Of a stretch of DNA of 9,376 nucleotides, positions 1-6,896 are shown piece by piece (positions within the stretch are counted from its first letter, which is position 1; each line of letters starts with the position of its first letter). The notes below the pieces were generated by a model. It searched no databases, was not told where the DNA came from, and worked only from the letters and a program-made list of their open reading frames with translations. Position numbers and translations under genes: made by a program. The DNA is from Ruminiclostridium sp. (GTDB taxonomy: Bacteria > Bacillota_A > Clostridia > Oscillospirales > Ruminococcaceae), in contig JAFZOA010000037.1 in the NCBI GenBank assembly GCA_017550775.1, forward strand, positions 1-9,376, in the 5' to 3' direction.

Positions 1-224
1 CATATGTTGTTAGTTCTCCATTCCTGAATAAACCTATTCCGATGGATATCATAGAAAAATATCCGGAAATTGATCATGTGTTTACAGTTTATACTAAAAA
101 GTACGCAAAGGAAAACGGAATTAAAATAAATTGTGGTGGTAAAAAATGCATGGAATGCATTTTGAAAAAAATCAATTGTTACTTCCGGAACACAGAGTTT
201 TATATTAACGAATTGAAAAAGTGA
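1..224 (+). CDS. C-terminal end of a cysteine-rich protein, possibly GP88-like (5' end outside window)
   Basis: The reading frame is open from the left edge of the window (first full codon at 3) to a TGA at 222-224, so this is the last ~73 residues of a longer gene. An internal ATG at 42 exists, but no ribosome binding site precedes it. The visible protein contains IDHVFTVYTKKYAKENGI followed by a cysteine cluster (INCGGKKCMEC, then NCYF), ending YINELKK. Spaced C..C pairs near the C-terminus suggest a metal or Fe-S binding site. From memory this resembles the tail of GP88-type proteins found in phages and integrative elements of Firmicutes, but I could not verify that. The frame overlaps the next one by 4 bases (GTGA). 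The neighbour is a broken toxin gene, so this end of the window looks like mobile-element debris. Confidence 0.45.
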   Translation, partial: YVVSSPFLNKPIPMDIIEKYPEIDHVFTVYTKKYAKENGIKINCGGKKCMECILKKINCYFRNTEFYINELKK

Positions 225-865
225 TTTCAAACGGTGCCAACATAGAAAAAATAGGCGATGAACGCTCAAATAAGAGTAAAAGTATGTGGTGTTGGTTTGA
301 TGATGAAGGAAGCAAAGTAAAACTGGAAATAGGTTGCAGTGCCCGTCCCGACCCATATTCTAAACGTAAGATAAAGACATATATTCAAGAATTTTTAGAA
401 GCCAATAATGGCTTTGAGGACATTGAAAAATACGGATTACATGAGGTGACTTTGAATGTTTTGAGCATAGAGAGAACATTTGTTGATAAATTAATGGCTG
501 TGAAACGACATGCTACCTGCGGGAATTTACAGAATAAGGTTAGGCATATATATGATGTTACACGATTGTATACGATGCCTGAGATAAAAGCATTTCTGGA
601 AGATCGTAATAATCTTAAAAAACTTTTGGCTCTTACCAAGGAAACAGATACTTTCTATCTCGAGAAACGAAAAAACGCTATCCAATATGATCCAAAAGGA
701 GCGTATGATTTTGATTCATGGAAAGATAAGTTTACATCAGAAATAAAAACAATTTATGAAAAGGGACTCAATGATCTTATTTATAATGATAAAAAACGAA
801 ACTTTGACGATGTGTTCAGGACCTTCTCCGAAATAAATTCAATTCTAAAATCAATATCTGAATGA
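221..865 (+). pseudogene. N-terminally truncated AbiEii/AbiGii-family toxin (nucleotidyltransferase)
   Basis: The 214-residue product starts at a GTG that overlaps the preceding TGA. In-frame sequence extends upstream only to a TAA at 206-208, and no ribosome binding site is visible. What remains matches the middle and C-terminal parts of AbiEii toxins: KLEIGCSARPDPYSKRKIKT, then SIERTFVDKLMAVKRHA, then KVRHIYDVTRL, the conserved E-R...K...A..R and R-x-x-Y-D patterns. Family members are usually about 280-320 residues. Their N-terminal third carries the nucleotidyltransferase core (a GG-T/S-x-L-x-K motif and a D-x-D metal site), and neither is present here. Intact AbiEii toxins act with an antitoxin in type IV toxin-antitoxin/abortive-infection pairs. 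No AbiEi-type antitoxin is visible nearby. I infer a dead remnant left by recombination at ~210-225. Confidence 0.7.
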
Positions 866-1024
866 TTTGTTATTGTTTACTGTCTCGGAAATATAAACAT
901 CATCAAAGCATGCATTGTAAAAGGAAGAGATAAGGTAAACGTCAGGGCTGATAGACCTGCCGTTTTCTGTGGTCCTATGAACAAATTTCTGCAAAATCAT
1001 CGACTGTGATAAAAACTAAACATT

Positions 1025-1056
1025 GGGGCAGCAAGGATGCTGCTCCGTTCTTTTTT
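1025..1056 (+). terminator. Intrinsic terminator
   Basis: GGGGCAGC (1025-1032) pairs with GCTGCTCC (1039-1046) across a six-base loop, with one G-U pair, and is followed by a T tract at 1049-1056. It lies ~160 bases after the truncated toxin gene and would end transcription coming from that side. Confidence 0.85.
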
Positions 1057-1213
1057 AGTATACAATGTACTCTGCAAATTGTCAAGGTTCAGCGTAAATC
1101 AGCCGTATCCTGCAAAACCAGAATCGCCGGATAAATATACTTCATATCACCTGTATATCTCCGACGATCTTATAAATGAGACCGTGACTATCGGGAAAGA
1201 GATGCTTATAGAC

Positions 1214-1290
1214 AGTATGCCGTATAAGTCGTGAGTAAATAGTAAGCCGCCTGTGTTGATGTAAATGCAGGCGGCTTGATTATTTCCGAG
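1214..1290. repeat. Dispersed hairpin repeat, copy A
   Basis: AAGCCGCCTG (1244-1253) pairs perfectly with CAGGCGGCTT (1268-1277), closing the loop TGTTGATGTAAATG. Flanking bases (TATAAGTCGTGAGTAAA on the left, TTATTTCCG on the right) resemble those of a second copy at 5288-5370. The stem differs between copies by compensated changes. This copy lies just beyond the end of the minus-strand HTH gene and could help terminate it, but it has only a weak T tract (ACTATTTA) on that strand. Confidence 0.65.
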
Positions 1291-1360
1291 AATGGAATGA
1301 TATGATCCATAGGTTAAATCACGATAAATTCGCTTTGTAAGCTTTGGGGCGAACGGCACA

Positions 1361-1933
1361 TCAGACAACGTTCCTCACCTCGCTCTCAATGATGTTGAAA
1401 CGGCGAAATTCCGGGATAGCTTCTTCTTCAGCCTTTCTCAAAGGCTCGTCTGAGCCCAGCACATCGCTTGTCAGAAGAACACCTGCCGGGTAAATGGGCT
1501 TTGACAGCTTCCGTGTTCTTATATCGTCATATCTTGTGCAGATCGGAACATCGTTGATACGCGAAAGATAGTCGAGCATTGCGAGGAGATACAGAGCCTC
1601 CGGATACCAGTGCTTGTTAAACAGCGTCCTTATCTCGTCGCTCTCCAGAATATTCAGCATGAAATCTATGTCGCCCATATCATTTACACGGTGGCAGGTA
1701 TTGCTCTTGAACGTCTCGAACGCAGCACGGAGTTCTTTTTTTGCGTCCTCCAATATATCTTCAACAGATACATCAAGAACCTTCGCCAGCCTGTACAATG
1801 TGCCGGCGGCGCACTTTTCTATATCAGCCTTGCCGCTGCATATATCGTTAATGGTAGCCTGCGGAACGCCGCTTTCTTTGCTCAGTCGATATTTTGTGAT
1901 ATTCTTCTTTTCGAGCTGTTCATTTATCAGCAT
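1361..1933 (-). CDS. Cro/C1-type helix-turn-helix regulator, probable antitoxin-like autorepressor
   Basis: The product has 190 residues. Residues ~5-61 form an XRE/Cro-C1 helix-turn-helix domain: a YRLSKESGVPQATINDICSG core with the recognition helix around 24-33, and LYRLAKVLDVSVEDIL closing the fold. Residues ~85-190 are a second domain of unknown function, with YPEALYLLAMLDYLSR and KLSKPIYPAGVLL. As I recall it, this kind of two-domain protein is common in Clostridia beside toxin genes, which suggests an antitoxin that also binds DNA, but no intact toxin is visible here. The start is set by ATG 1933 with GGGAGG seven bases upstream. An inverted repeat overlaps the promoter, pointing to self-repression. 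It converges on the toxin remnant. HTH assignment is firm; antitoxin role is inference. Confidence 0.85.
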   Translation of the reverse strand: MLINEQLEKKNITKYRLSKESGVPQATINDICSGKADIEKCAAGTLYRLAKVLDVSVEDILEDAKKELRAAFETFKSNTCHRVNDMGDIDFMLNILESDEIRTLFNKHWYPEALYLLAMLDYLSRINDVPICTRYDDIRTRKLSKPIYPAGVLLTSDVLGSDEPLRKAEEEAIPEFRRFNIIESEVRNVV

Positions 1934-1940
1934 AACGAGG

Positions 1941-1946
1941 CCTCCC
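1941..1946 (-). promoter_or_regulatory. Ribosome binding site of the HTH gene
   Basis: GGGAGG on the minus strand, seven bases before ATG 1933. It fixes the start codon. Confidence 0.8.
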
Positions 1947-1985
1947 TTCGATAATCTCTACATATATTATAACGGTTTACCGAAG
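1946..1985. promoter_or_regulatory. Inverted repeat over the HTH promoter, candidate operator
   Basis: On the plus strand CTTCGATAA (1946-1954) and TTACCGAAG (1977-1985) are inverted copies matching at 8 of 9 positions, separated by 22 bases. The centre falls at 1965-1966, at the edge of the -10 box. A related word, TTCGTAATAATC (2010-2021), lies upstream of the -35. Half-sites two helical turns or more apart on either side of a promoter fit binding by an HTH dimer or tetramer, so autoregulation is a reasonable inference. Confidence 0.5.
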
Positions 1986-1994
1986 TATTGTCAA
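1966..1994 (-). promoter_or_regulatory. Sigma-A promoter of the HTH gene
   Basis: On the minus strand TTGACA (1994-1989) and TATAAT (1971-1966) are both perfect consensus hexamers with a 17-base spacer. The expected transcript starts near 1959, giving a leader of ~25 bases that includes the ribosome binding site. Confidence 0.85.
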
Positions 1995-2226
1995 GTGCTT
2001 TTTCTATTTTTCGTAATAATCTGTATTATTTGTATTTTTGTATCCTTATAGAAAGTACATTAAAAACAAGTCCTGTCTCTACAACCAATTGCTCGAGTAT
2101 TATATATTCAAATATCTATAAATCAAATTAAACAAAAAATCCCAATAGGTTATTTGAAATTAAGGAGAGAAATTATAACCGTTATTTATCTTTTTATTGC
2201 CGAAATAAAACAGTAGTAAAGCTGGG

Positions 2227-2260
2227 GGGCTTTCCAAATGCGGAAAGCCCTTTTCTGTAT
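2227..2260 (+). terminator. Orphan intrinsic terminator
   Basis: GGGCTTTCC (2227-2235) pairs perfectly with GGAAAGCCC (2242-2250) across AAATGC, followed by TTTTCTGTATTT. The T-rich tail is only on the plus-strand side. No plus-strand gene precedes it since the terminator at 1025, so it implies an unannotated transcript or the residue of a deleted gene. Confidence 0.8.
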
Positions 2261-2311
2261 TTCATAGGTTTAATCAAATATAAAGTAAAATACTTATACC
2301 ACACAAAAAAC

Positions 2312-2340
2312 TTTACAAATGCAGGTTCATATGATATAAT
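2312..2340 (+). promoter_or_regulatory. Sigma-A promoter of the metallo-hydrolase gene
   Basis: TTTACA (2312-2317) and TATAAT (2335-2340) are separated by 17 bases. TG at 2332-2333 adds an extended -10. The start codon follows ~40 bases downstream. Confidence 0.8.
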
Positions 2341-2381
2341 CAAATGTGATAAATCGGAATTTGTGAGGATAAATCGTATAT

Positions 2382-3146
2382 ATGAATGGTTGGTTTACCG
2401 TTGAAGAAATTGATTCCCAAACATTTGCAATCAGCGAATACAAACACTGGGAAGAAACGCATTGTTATCTGTTATGTGGGCTGGAACGGGCCGTTCTCAT
2501 TGATACAGGATTAGGGGTTTCCAACATCCGCAGCGTAGTGGCTGAACTAACCACGCTGCCTATCATGGTGGTTACAACCCATGTTCATTGGGATCACATC
2601 GGCGGGCATCAGCATTTTGATGATATAGCCGTACATGAAGCGGAAAAAGATTGGCTATCTGTCCGGTTCCCAATACCGCTGGATGCCGTCAAGAAGAGCC
2701 TAACCATGCTTCCTTGCGCTTTCCCGGAAGGATTTAATATTGACGCTTATCAGATTTTTCAAGGTATGCCACAAAGGATACTACACGATGGAGATCGGTT
2801 GGATTTGGGAGGCCGGGAAATTCATGTCATTCACACGCCTGGACATTCACCGGGACATTGTTGCTTTTATGAGCCTGAACGAAAATATCTGTATTCCGGG
2901 GATTTGATATACAAGGGGTGTCTTTACGCATTTTATCCAACCACTGACCCGCGGCTTTTTTATAAGTCTGTAAGAAAGATACAAGATTATAAAATAGAAA
3001 AAGTCCTACCCGGTCATCATCAGTTGGAAATCCCTGTTTCATTGGTAACAGAGATTGAAGCCGGGTTTTCACAGATGGAGCAAAGTGGACAGCTTAAACA
3101 AGGAAACGGATTATTTGATTTTGGAGATTTTCAGATTCTAATTTAA
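2382..3146 (+). CDS. MBL-fold metallo-hydrolase
   Basis: The product has 254 residues, full length for a single-domain metallo-beta-lactamase fold protein. The binuclear metal ligands are all visible: H67, H69, D71 and H72 in THVHWDHIGG, H155 in HTPGHSPGH, D174 in YSGDL and H212 in LPGHH. IDTGLG (~40-45) is the usual early strand-turn. These features fit the glyoxalase II / lactonase-like hydrolases, which cleave thioesters, lactones or similar bonds in the cytoplasm. The substrate cannot be read from sequence. No signal peptide is seen, so it is unlikely to be a secreted beta-lactamase. ATG 2382 is preceded by a weak TGAGGAT site 11 bases away. It has its own promoter. By hand count its isoleucine codons favour ATT (9 of 20), unlike the ATA-rich genes downstream, which hints at a different origin. 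Confidence 0.9.
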   Translation: MNGWFTVEEIDSQTFAISEYKHWEETHCYLLCGLERAVLIDTGLGVSNIRSVVAELTTLPIMVVTTHVHWDHIGGHQHFDDIAVHEAEKDWLSVRFPIPLDAVKKSLTMLPCAFPEGFNIDAYQIFQGMPQRILHDGDRLDLGGREIHVIHTPGHSPGHCCFYEPERKYLYSGDLIYKGCLYAFYPTTDPRLFYKSVRKIQDYKIEKVLPGHHQLEIPVSLVTEIEAGFSQMEQSGQLKQGNGLFDFGDFQILI

Positions 3147-3218
3147 ACAACAAACTCTGATTTTTCTTATTAACAAGACACCAAAACTAAAATACTATCA
3201 TACGAAAGGATAACAGCT

Positions 3219-4310
3219 ATGGCATCGGAACGCTCAAAAAGACAATCAAACATTGAATTGCTGCGAATAGTCGCGGCTTGCGGGGTAATTATCCTGCACT
3301 ATAACAACCCGCTGATCGGCGGAGGGTACGGGGCGGTGGAAGACGGAAGTATAAATCAGGCGATAATGACCTTTTTTGAGACCGTGTTTATCTGCGCGGT
3401 AAACCTGTATGTGCTGATCTCCGGATATTTTATGAGGAACTCGACAAAAAGAGACCTGATAAAGCCAATAGAGCTTCTTGCGCAGCTCGTGGTCTTTGAG
3501 CTTGTATTCTGTCTGATAAAGGAGCTGCCGAAGGGCGAGGGATTGTCATTCAAGACCGTTCTCAATTATTTCACTCCGAGTTATTGGTTCGTGTTCGTGT
3601 ATATAGCGCTGTATCTTATCTCGCCGTATATCAATCTTGTGTGGACGCATCTTTCGGAAAGCGGCAAAAAGACACTGCTGATAATATGGATAGGACTGTT
3701 CTCGGGATATTCCATTGTCGCGGATTTTATCAGGTTTTTCCGCGATGACGACAAGAGCGGAGTAAGCACGATAGGTCTTTTCGGATCGCAGGCGGGCTAC
3801 ACGATAGTAAATTTTGTGCTTATGTATCTTATCGGCTGCTATCTTCGCGATCGTGAAGAAAAGGGAAAGAAAACCGGCACCGGAAAGCTCGCGCTGCTGC
3901 TTGTGCTCAATGTCGCGGCAATATTCGGCTGGACTTATCTGGAGAAGATCATCACCGGCGACGTGATAAATAACACTGCCGCATGGAATTATGACAACCC
4001 GCTCGTAATAACCGAAGCCGTGATCGTTTTCCTTATTTTCTCCAATATGAAGCTCGGCAGCAGCAAGGTGATAAACAAGCTCGCGACCGCTTCCTTCCCG
4101 GCGTACCTGATACACATAAATCTGCTTGAATACTGCGGTATCGAAACTTATGTACGCGAAAACCCCGCCCTCCTGACCGCTCACATTCTCGGCAGTACGA
4201 TCGTTATTTATCTGATAAGCTTTGTGATATTCCTGATATATGATCTTATCACGAAGCCGCTGTTTGCGCTCATTGCGAAGCGCTGGACGAACAGGACGTA
4301 TTCGGTCTGA
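3219..4310 (+). CDS. Acyltransferase family 3 membrane protein (O-acyltransferase-like)
   Basis: The product has 363 residues and about ten hydrophobic segments, typical of the acyltransferase-3 (AT3) fold. The N-terminus, RQSNIELLRIVAACGVIILH, carries the family's R-X10-H motif with R16 and H27. NLYVLISGYFM follows at ~62-72, where the family has a similar conserved stretch. AT3 proteins sit in the cytoplasmic membrane and move acetyl or other acyl groups onto cell-wall or surface polysaccharides, antibiotics or other outward-facing acceptors. No extracellular SGNH domain is attached, unlike OatA, so this is the compact AT3-only form; the acceptor is unknown. ATG 3219 is set by AAAGGA (3205-3210) eight bases upstream. 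It starts 72 bases after the metallo-hydrolase with no clear terminator or promoter between, so the two may be co-transcribed. Codon use is ATA-rich. Confidence 0.88.
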   Translation: MASERSKRQSNIELLRIVAACGVIILHYNNPLIGGGYGAVEDGSINQAIMTFFETVFICAVNLYVLISGYFMRNSTKRDLIKPIELLAQLVVFELVFCLIKELPKGEGLSFKTVLNYFTPSYWFVFVYIALYLISPYINLVWTHLSESGKKTLLIIWIGLFSGYSIVADFIRFFRDDDKSGVSTIGLFGSQAGYTIVNFVLMYLIGCYLRDREEKGKKTGTGKLALLLVLNVAAIFGWTYLEKIITGDVINNTAAWNYDNPLVITEAVIVFLIFSNMKLGSSKVINKLATASFPAYLIHINLLEYCGIETYVRENPALLTAHILGSTIVIYLISFVIFLIYDLITKPLFALIAKRWTNRTYSV

Positions 4311-4328
4311 TGCAGATGCGGGTTTATG

Positions 4329-4337
4329 TGATATAAT
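4329..4337 (+). promoter_or_regulatory. Extended -10 promoter before the hydrolase gene
   Basis: TGATATAAT is a perfect extended -10 box 18 bases after the acyltransferase stop codon. No good -35 is present at the expected distance, as is common for extended -10 promoters. It suggests the hydrolase is transcribed separately. Confidence 0.6.
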
Positions 4338-4410
4338 TTATCTGCTGCACATTGGTATGCATAACACAGGATATTTCAAAAAACAAAATAAAAGAAAGGA
4401 ACATACATCT

Positions 4411-5226
4411 ATGAGTTATTTCGCATTAAAGAACGGTGAAAAGATCTATTACGAAGACACGGGCGAGGGCGACAATGTCCTTGTGATGCTTCACGGCTGG
4501 ACGAGCTCACATTCCGTTTATGAGGAGCCTGTCGCATTATTGAAGAAAAAAGCGCGCTGTATCATATACGACCACAGAGGACACGGCGGCAGCAAAGAAG
4601 CGAACAGCAGCAGCCCCGATATGAAGACTTTAGCGTCCGATCTTCACGAACTGCTGACAGGTCTTGACCTTGAGAATGTCAACCTTCTCGGCTGGTCTAT
4701 GGGTGCCGGAGTCGTTATGACATATCTTGAAGAATTCGGCACTCAAAGACTCAGATCGGTGATACTCTGTGATATGTCGCCGAAGCAGATGAACGATGAC
4801 GAGTGGAAGCTGGGACTGTACAAAGGCGCATATACACAGGAAAATGTGAGAGCGGACGCGGGTAAACCGTTTTTCAAGCTGTACAGGGAATTTGCTGTCG
4901 CAGCTATTCCGAAGCTTGGGTCGATACCGGCGTTCCTCGTAAATCCGAAGCTGAAAAAACGCCTGAAGGAATGTGATGAGTCGGTGCTGAGAAGCCTTTC
5001 CGTGTCTATGAAAAGTCAGGATCACAGAGAAAGCTTCAAGGGATTGACGATACCGCTCAGCTACTTTTACGCCGATCCGGGTTCACTGTTCTCGCCGGCT
5101 CTCGCAGAATGGTACGCGAGGAATTTCCCCACATTCAACAAAGCCGTAAAATTTGAGAACGCGACACATATGTTTATCAGCGAACAGCCCGAGAGATTTG
5201 CCGAGGAGGTCGCGGCGCTCTTGTAA
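4411..5226 (+). CDS. Alpha/beta-fold hydrolase
   Basis: The product has 271 residues with a complete alpha/beta-hydrolase layout: oxyanion-hole motif HGW at 28-30, nucleophile elbow G94-W-S96-M-G98, acid D222 in YADP and H253 in NATHMF. The DHRGHGGS turn at ~54-61 is also typical. The central segment ~125-200 forms the variable lid. Length and motifs fit BioH-like or chloroperoxidase/esterase-like carboxyl-ester hydrolases of the cytoplasm; the substrate cannot be deduced. I chose ATG 4411 because AAAGGA (4395-4400) lies 10 bases upstream and the family fold begins at once (MSYFALKNGEKIYYEDTG). The frame extends back to 4240, but that would overlap the acyltransferase and add non-family residues. 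Confidence 0.9.
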   Translation: MSYFALKNGEKIYYEDTGEGDNVLVMLHGWTSSHSVYEEPVALLKKKARCIIYDHRGHGGSKEANSSSPDMKTLASDLHELLTGLDLENVNLLGWSMGAGVVMTYLEEFGTQRLRSVILCDMSPKQMNDDEWKLGLYKGAYTQENVRADAGKPFFKLYREFAVAAIPKLGSIPAFLVNPKLKKRLKECDESVLRSLSVSMKSQDHRESFKGLTIPLSYFYADPGSLFSPALAEWYARNFPTFNKAVKFENATHMFISEQPERFAEEVAALL

Positions 5227-5287
5227 TTTTTCCTGCCCGGACATGTATCCTTAAAACGAACTTTCCTCATAAATAGCGGAAAAAGTA

Positions 5288-5370
5288 CAGGATGCAATAT
5301 AAATCGTGAATAAAAAGACAGCCGCTTATGTTGATGACAATATAAGCGGCTTAACAGTAAATAAATCCGG
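5288..5370. repeat. Dispersed hairpin repeat, copy B
   Basis: AGCCGCTTAT (5320-5329) pairs perfectly with ATAAGCGGCT (5342-5351), closing GTTGATGACAAT. The flanks, TATAAATCGTGAATAAA and TAAATAAATCCGG, match those of copy A at 1214-1290. On the minus strand the hairpin is followed by GTCTTTTT, so it could act as a terminator in that direction, but no minus-strand gene leads into it. It separates the alpha/beta-hydrolase from the MATE gene. Confidence 0.65.
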
Positions 5371-5377
5371 AAAAAGC

Positions 5378-5406
5378 TTGAAAAGCGCACAGTAAAATGA
5401 TATAAT
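5378..5406 (+). promoter_or_regulatory. Sigma-A promoter of the MATE gene
   Basis: TTGAAA (5378-5383) and TATAAT (5401-5406) have a 17-base spacer, with an extended -10 TG at 5398-5399. The ATG follows 44 bases downstream of the -10. Confidence 0.85.
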
Positions 5407-5450
5407 AATTATTGATCAACAAAATATATTTTTTAATGTGATGAGGGATC

Positions 5451-6812
5451 ATGGAAAACAAAGAGGATAAACGAATTTACACATTAAGCCGTGAAGACCC
5501 TTTCAAGGCAGTTGTAAAAATGAGTGTTCCGCTGATATTCGGAATGTTCATCATGGTGCTTTACAACCTTGTCGATACATATTTCATCGGATTGACAGGC
5601 GATGATTACCAGATGGCTGCCGTCAATCTCGCTTATCCGGTTATGATGGTAAGCGTTGCGATATCGAATATGATAGGCACTGGTGCGTCATCTTTCATAG
5701 CGCGATGTATCGGCTCGGAAGAAAAGGATAAGGCAGAACATACGCTTACATCGGCATTTACGCTTACTGTAATAAACAGTCTGCTCGTGACGATAGCGGG
5801 ACTTGTCTTTCTCTCTCCTCTGGTAAGTCTGCTCGGTGCAAAAGAAAACACTTTTCTATACACTCAGCAGTACGTCTCGGTGATACTGACGGGAAGTATC
5901 TTTACTATGGGCAGCTATACGACAGGCGCACTGCTCAGGAGCGAAGGCTCTGTCAGATATTCAATGACGGGAATGATCGTCGGAACGATAATGAATATCG
6001 GGCTTGACCCGCTGTTCATTTTCGCACTGAATATGCAGATAAACGGCGCGGCTGTGGCAACGATACTCAGTAACGCGGCAGGCTTTGGTGTTTCTCTTTT
6101 GTATTATGCAGGACGAAAGACTCTGCTTCGGCCGTCGGCAAAGTATATTATCCCGACAAAAGAGATACTGCGCGAGATTTATTGGGTGGGTGTTCCCGCT
6201 TCGCTGGAAACTCTGCTAACATCTGCCGCATATACGGTCAATAACAACCTTGCGGTAAATTACAGTGAGCTGACTGTCACGGCTATGGGTATCGCACAGA
6301 AAGTCCTTTCGCTGGGGAATTATGTATATCAGGGTTTTGCGTCGGGAACACAGCCGATCATGGGCTATAATTACGGCGCGAAAAATCCGGACAGAATGAG
6401 AAAGATACTTAAAGCCGGAGTGCTTACGGTAACGGGAACAGAGATCGTTCTTATGCTGATATACGCGGTCTTTGCGCCGTATCTGATAGATATTTTCACC
6501 GATTCGGGAGAAGTCATAGAGATCGGCGTGCACGTTCTGCGCAGATTGATGTTCATACTGCCGTTTGTGGGGACTGTGTCAATGTGCAGAATGTCGTTTC
6601 AGGCTATGGGAAAGCCGCAGTATGCATTTGGAATTACTCTTATCAGACAGTTGATACTTTATATCCCGCTTTTGCTGCTGCTCGATAAGGTATTCGGGAT
6701 TAACGGAATGCTGTGGGCGCAGCCTATGACCGAAGCAGTAATGATGGCTGTATCGCTGATACTTCTGACGACTGTTATCAGGAAGATTCAGGGTAGGGAA
6801 GAGCCGGAATAA
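5451..6812 (+). CDS. MATE family multidrug/toxin efflux transporter
   Basis: The product has 453 residues and twelve predicted hydrophobic segments, the normal size for the multidrug and toxic compound extrusion family. Diagnostic stretches are VPLIFGMFIMVLYNLVDTYF in the first helix, GTGASSFIARCIGSE around 80-90, and GTQPIMGYNYGAKN around 299-312, the repeat-2 signature. A duplicated six-helix layout is apparent. MATE proteins export cationic drugs, dyes or metabolites across the cytoplasmic membrane using a Na+ or H+ gradient; the substrate is unknown. The start at ATG 5451 follows GAGGG (5443-5447) with a short spacer. It has its own promoter, and no terminator is visible before the small gene that follows. 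Confidence 0.95.
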   Translation: MENKEDKRIYTLSREDPFKAVVKMSVPLIFGMFIMVLYNLVDTYFIGLTGDDYQMAAVNLAYPVMMVSVAISNMIGTGASSFIARCIGSEEKDKAEHTLTSAFTLTVINSLLVTIAGLVFLSPLVSLLGAKENTFLYTQQYVSVILTGSIFTMGSYTTGALLRSEGSVRYSMTGMIVGTIMNIGLDPLFIFALNMQINGAAVATILSNAAGFGVSLLYYAGRKTLLRPSAKYIIPTKEILREIYWVGVPASLETLLTSAAYTVNNNLAVNYSELTVTAMGIAQKVLSLGNYVYQGFASGTQPIMGYNYGAKNPDRMRKILKAGVLTVTGTEIVLMLIYAVFAPYLIDIFTDSGEVIEIGVHVLRRLMFILPFVGTVSMCRMSFQAMGKPQYAFGITLIRQLILYIPLLLLLDKVFGINGMLWAQPMTEAVMMAVSLILLTTVIRKIQGREEPE

Positions 6813-6896
6813 ATCGCGATGCCTTCTGCTTTATCTATGGCTTCAGAACTGTGACCTATGATATATAAAGACGACCGAATAACGGAGGAGCATAAT

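Larger units (their letters stand above)
866..1360. other. Gene-poor gap with a terminator and a hairpin repeat
   Basis: No convincing gene lies between the truncated toxin and the convergent HTH gene. The stretch holds a strong plus-strand terminator at 1025-1056 and one copy of a dispersed hairpin repeat around 1214-1290. Short frames cross it at 866-1009 and 1037-1234 on the plus strand and 1147-1368 on the minus strand. They lack ribosome binding sites or run through the terminator or the hairpin, so I do not call them genes. Confidence 0.6.
1995..2381. other. AT-rich intergenic region
   Basis: This region lies between the divergent HTH and metallo-hydrolase genes. It contains an orphan plus-strand terminator (2227-2260) and the metallo-hydrolase promoter (2312-2340). 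Upstream of the terminator, AAGGAGAG (2162-2169) looks like a ribosome binding site. It is followed by a 13-codon frame that would have to start at ATA 2175 and ends in TAG TAA (2214-2219). No convincing gene is visible. Confidence 0.6.

Noticed and set aside
866..1009. The toxin frame stays open for 47 codons after its TGA, as if the stop were read through.
   Set aside because: The tail matches nothing I recognise, and an open run of this length happens by chance about one time in ten. There is no recoding signal.
1037..1234. 65-residue plus-strand frame
   Set aside because: Its start lies inside the terminator hairpin and no ribosome binding site precedes it.
1147..1368. 73-residue minus-strand frame overlapping the end of the HTH gene, with a protein-like start (TTG codon; PFAPKLTKRIYRDLTYGSYH)
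   Set aside because: It has only a TTG start, and its second half is a translation of the hairpin repeat. It could be the stub of a lost partner gene, but the support is too thin to call it.
1610..2051. Two long plus-strand frames opposite the HTH gene
   Set aside because: They are antisense shadows with no ribosome binding site, while the minus strand has a clear domain and promoter.
3546..4184. 212-residue minus-strand frame inside the acyltransferase gene
   Set aside because: It is an antisense shadow of a clear membrane protein gene, with low-complexity content and no start signals.
4240..4410. N-terminal extension of the alpha/beta hydrolase back to 4240
   Set aside because: It would overlap the acyltransferase by 71 bases and add residues foreign to the family. 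A ribosome binding site stands before ATG 4411.
5255..5289. Possible terminator after the hydrolase (TTTCC/GGAAA pairing)
   Set aside because: The stem is only about five pairs and no T tract follows it.
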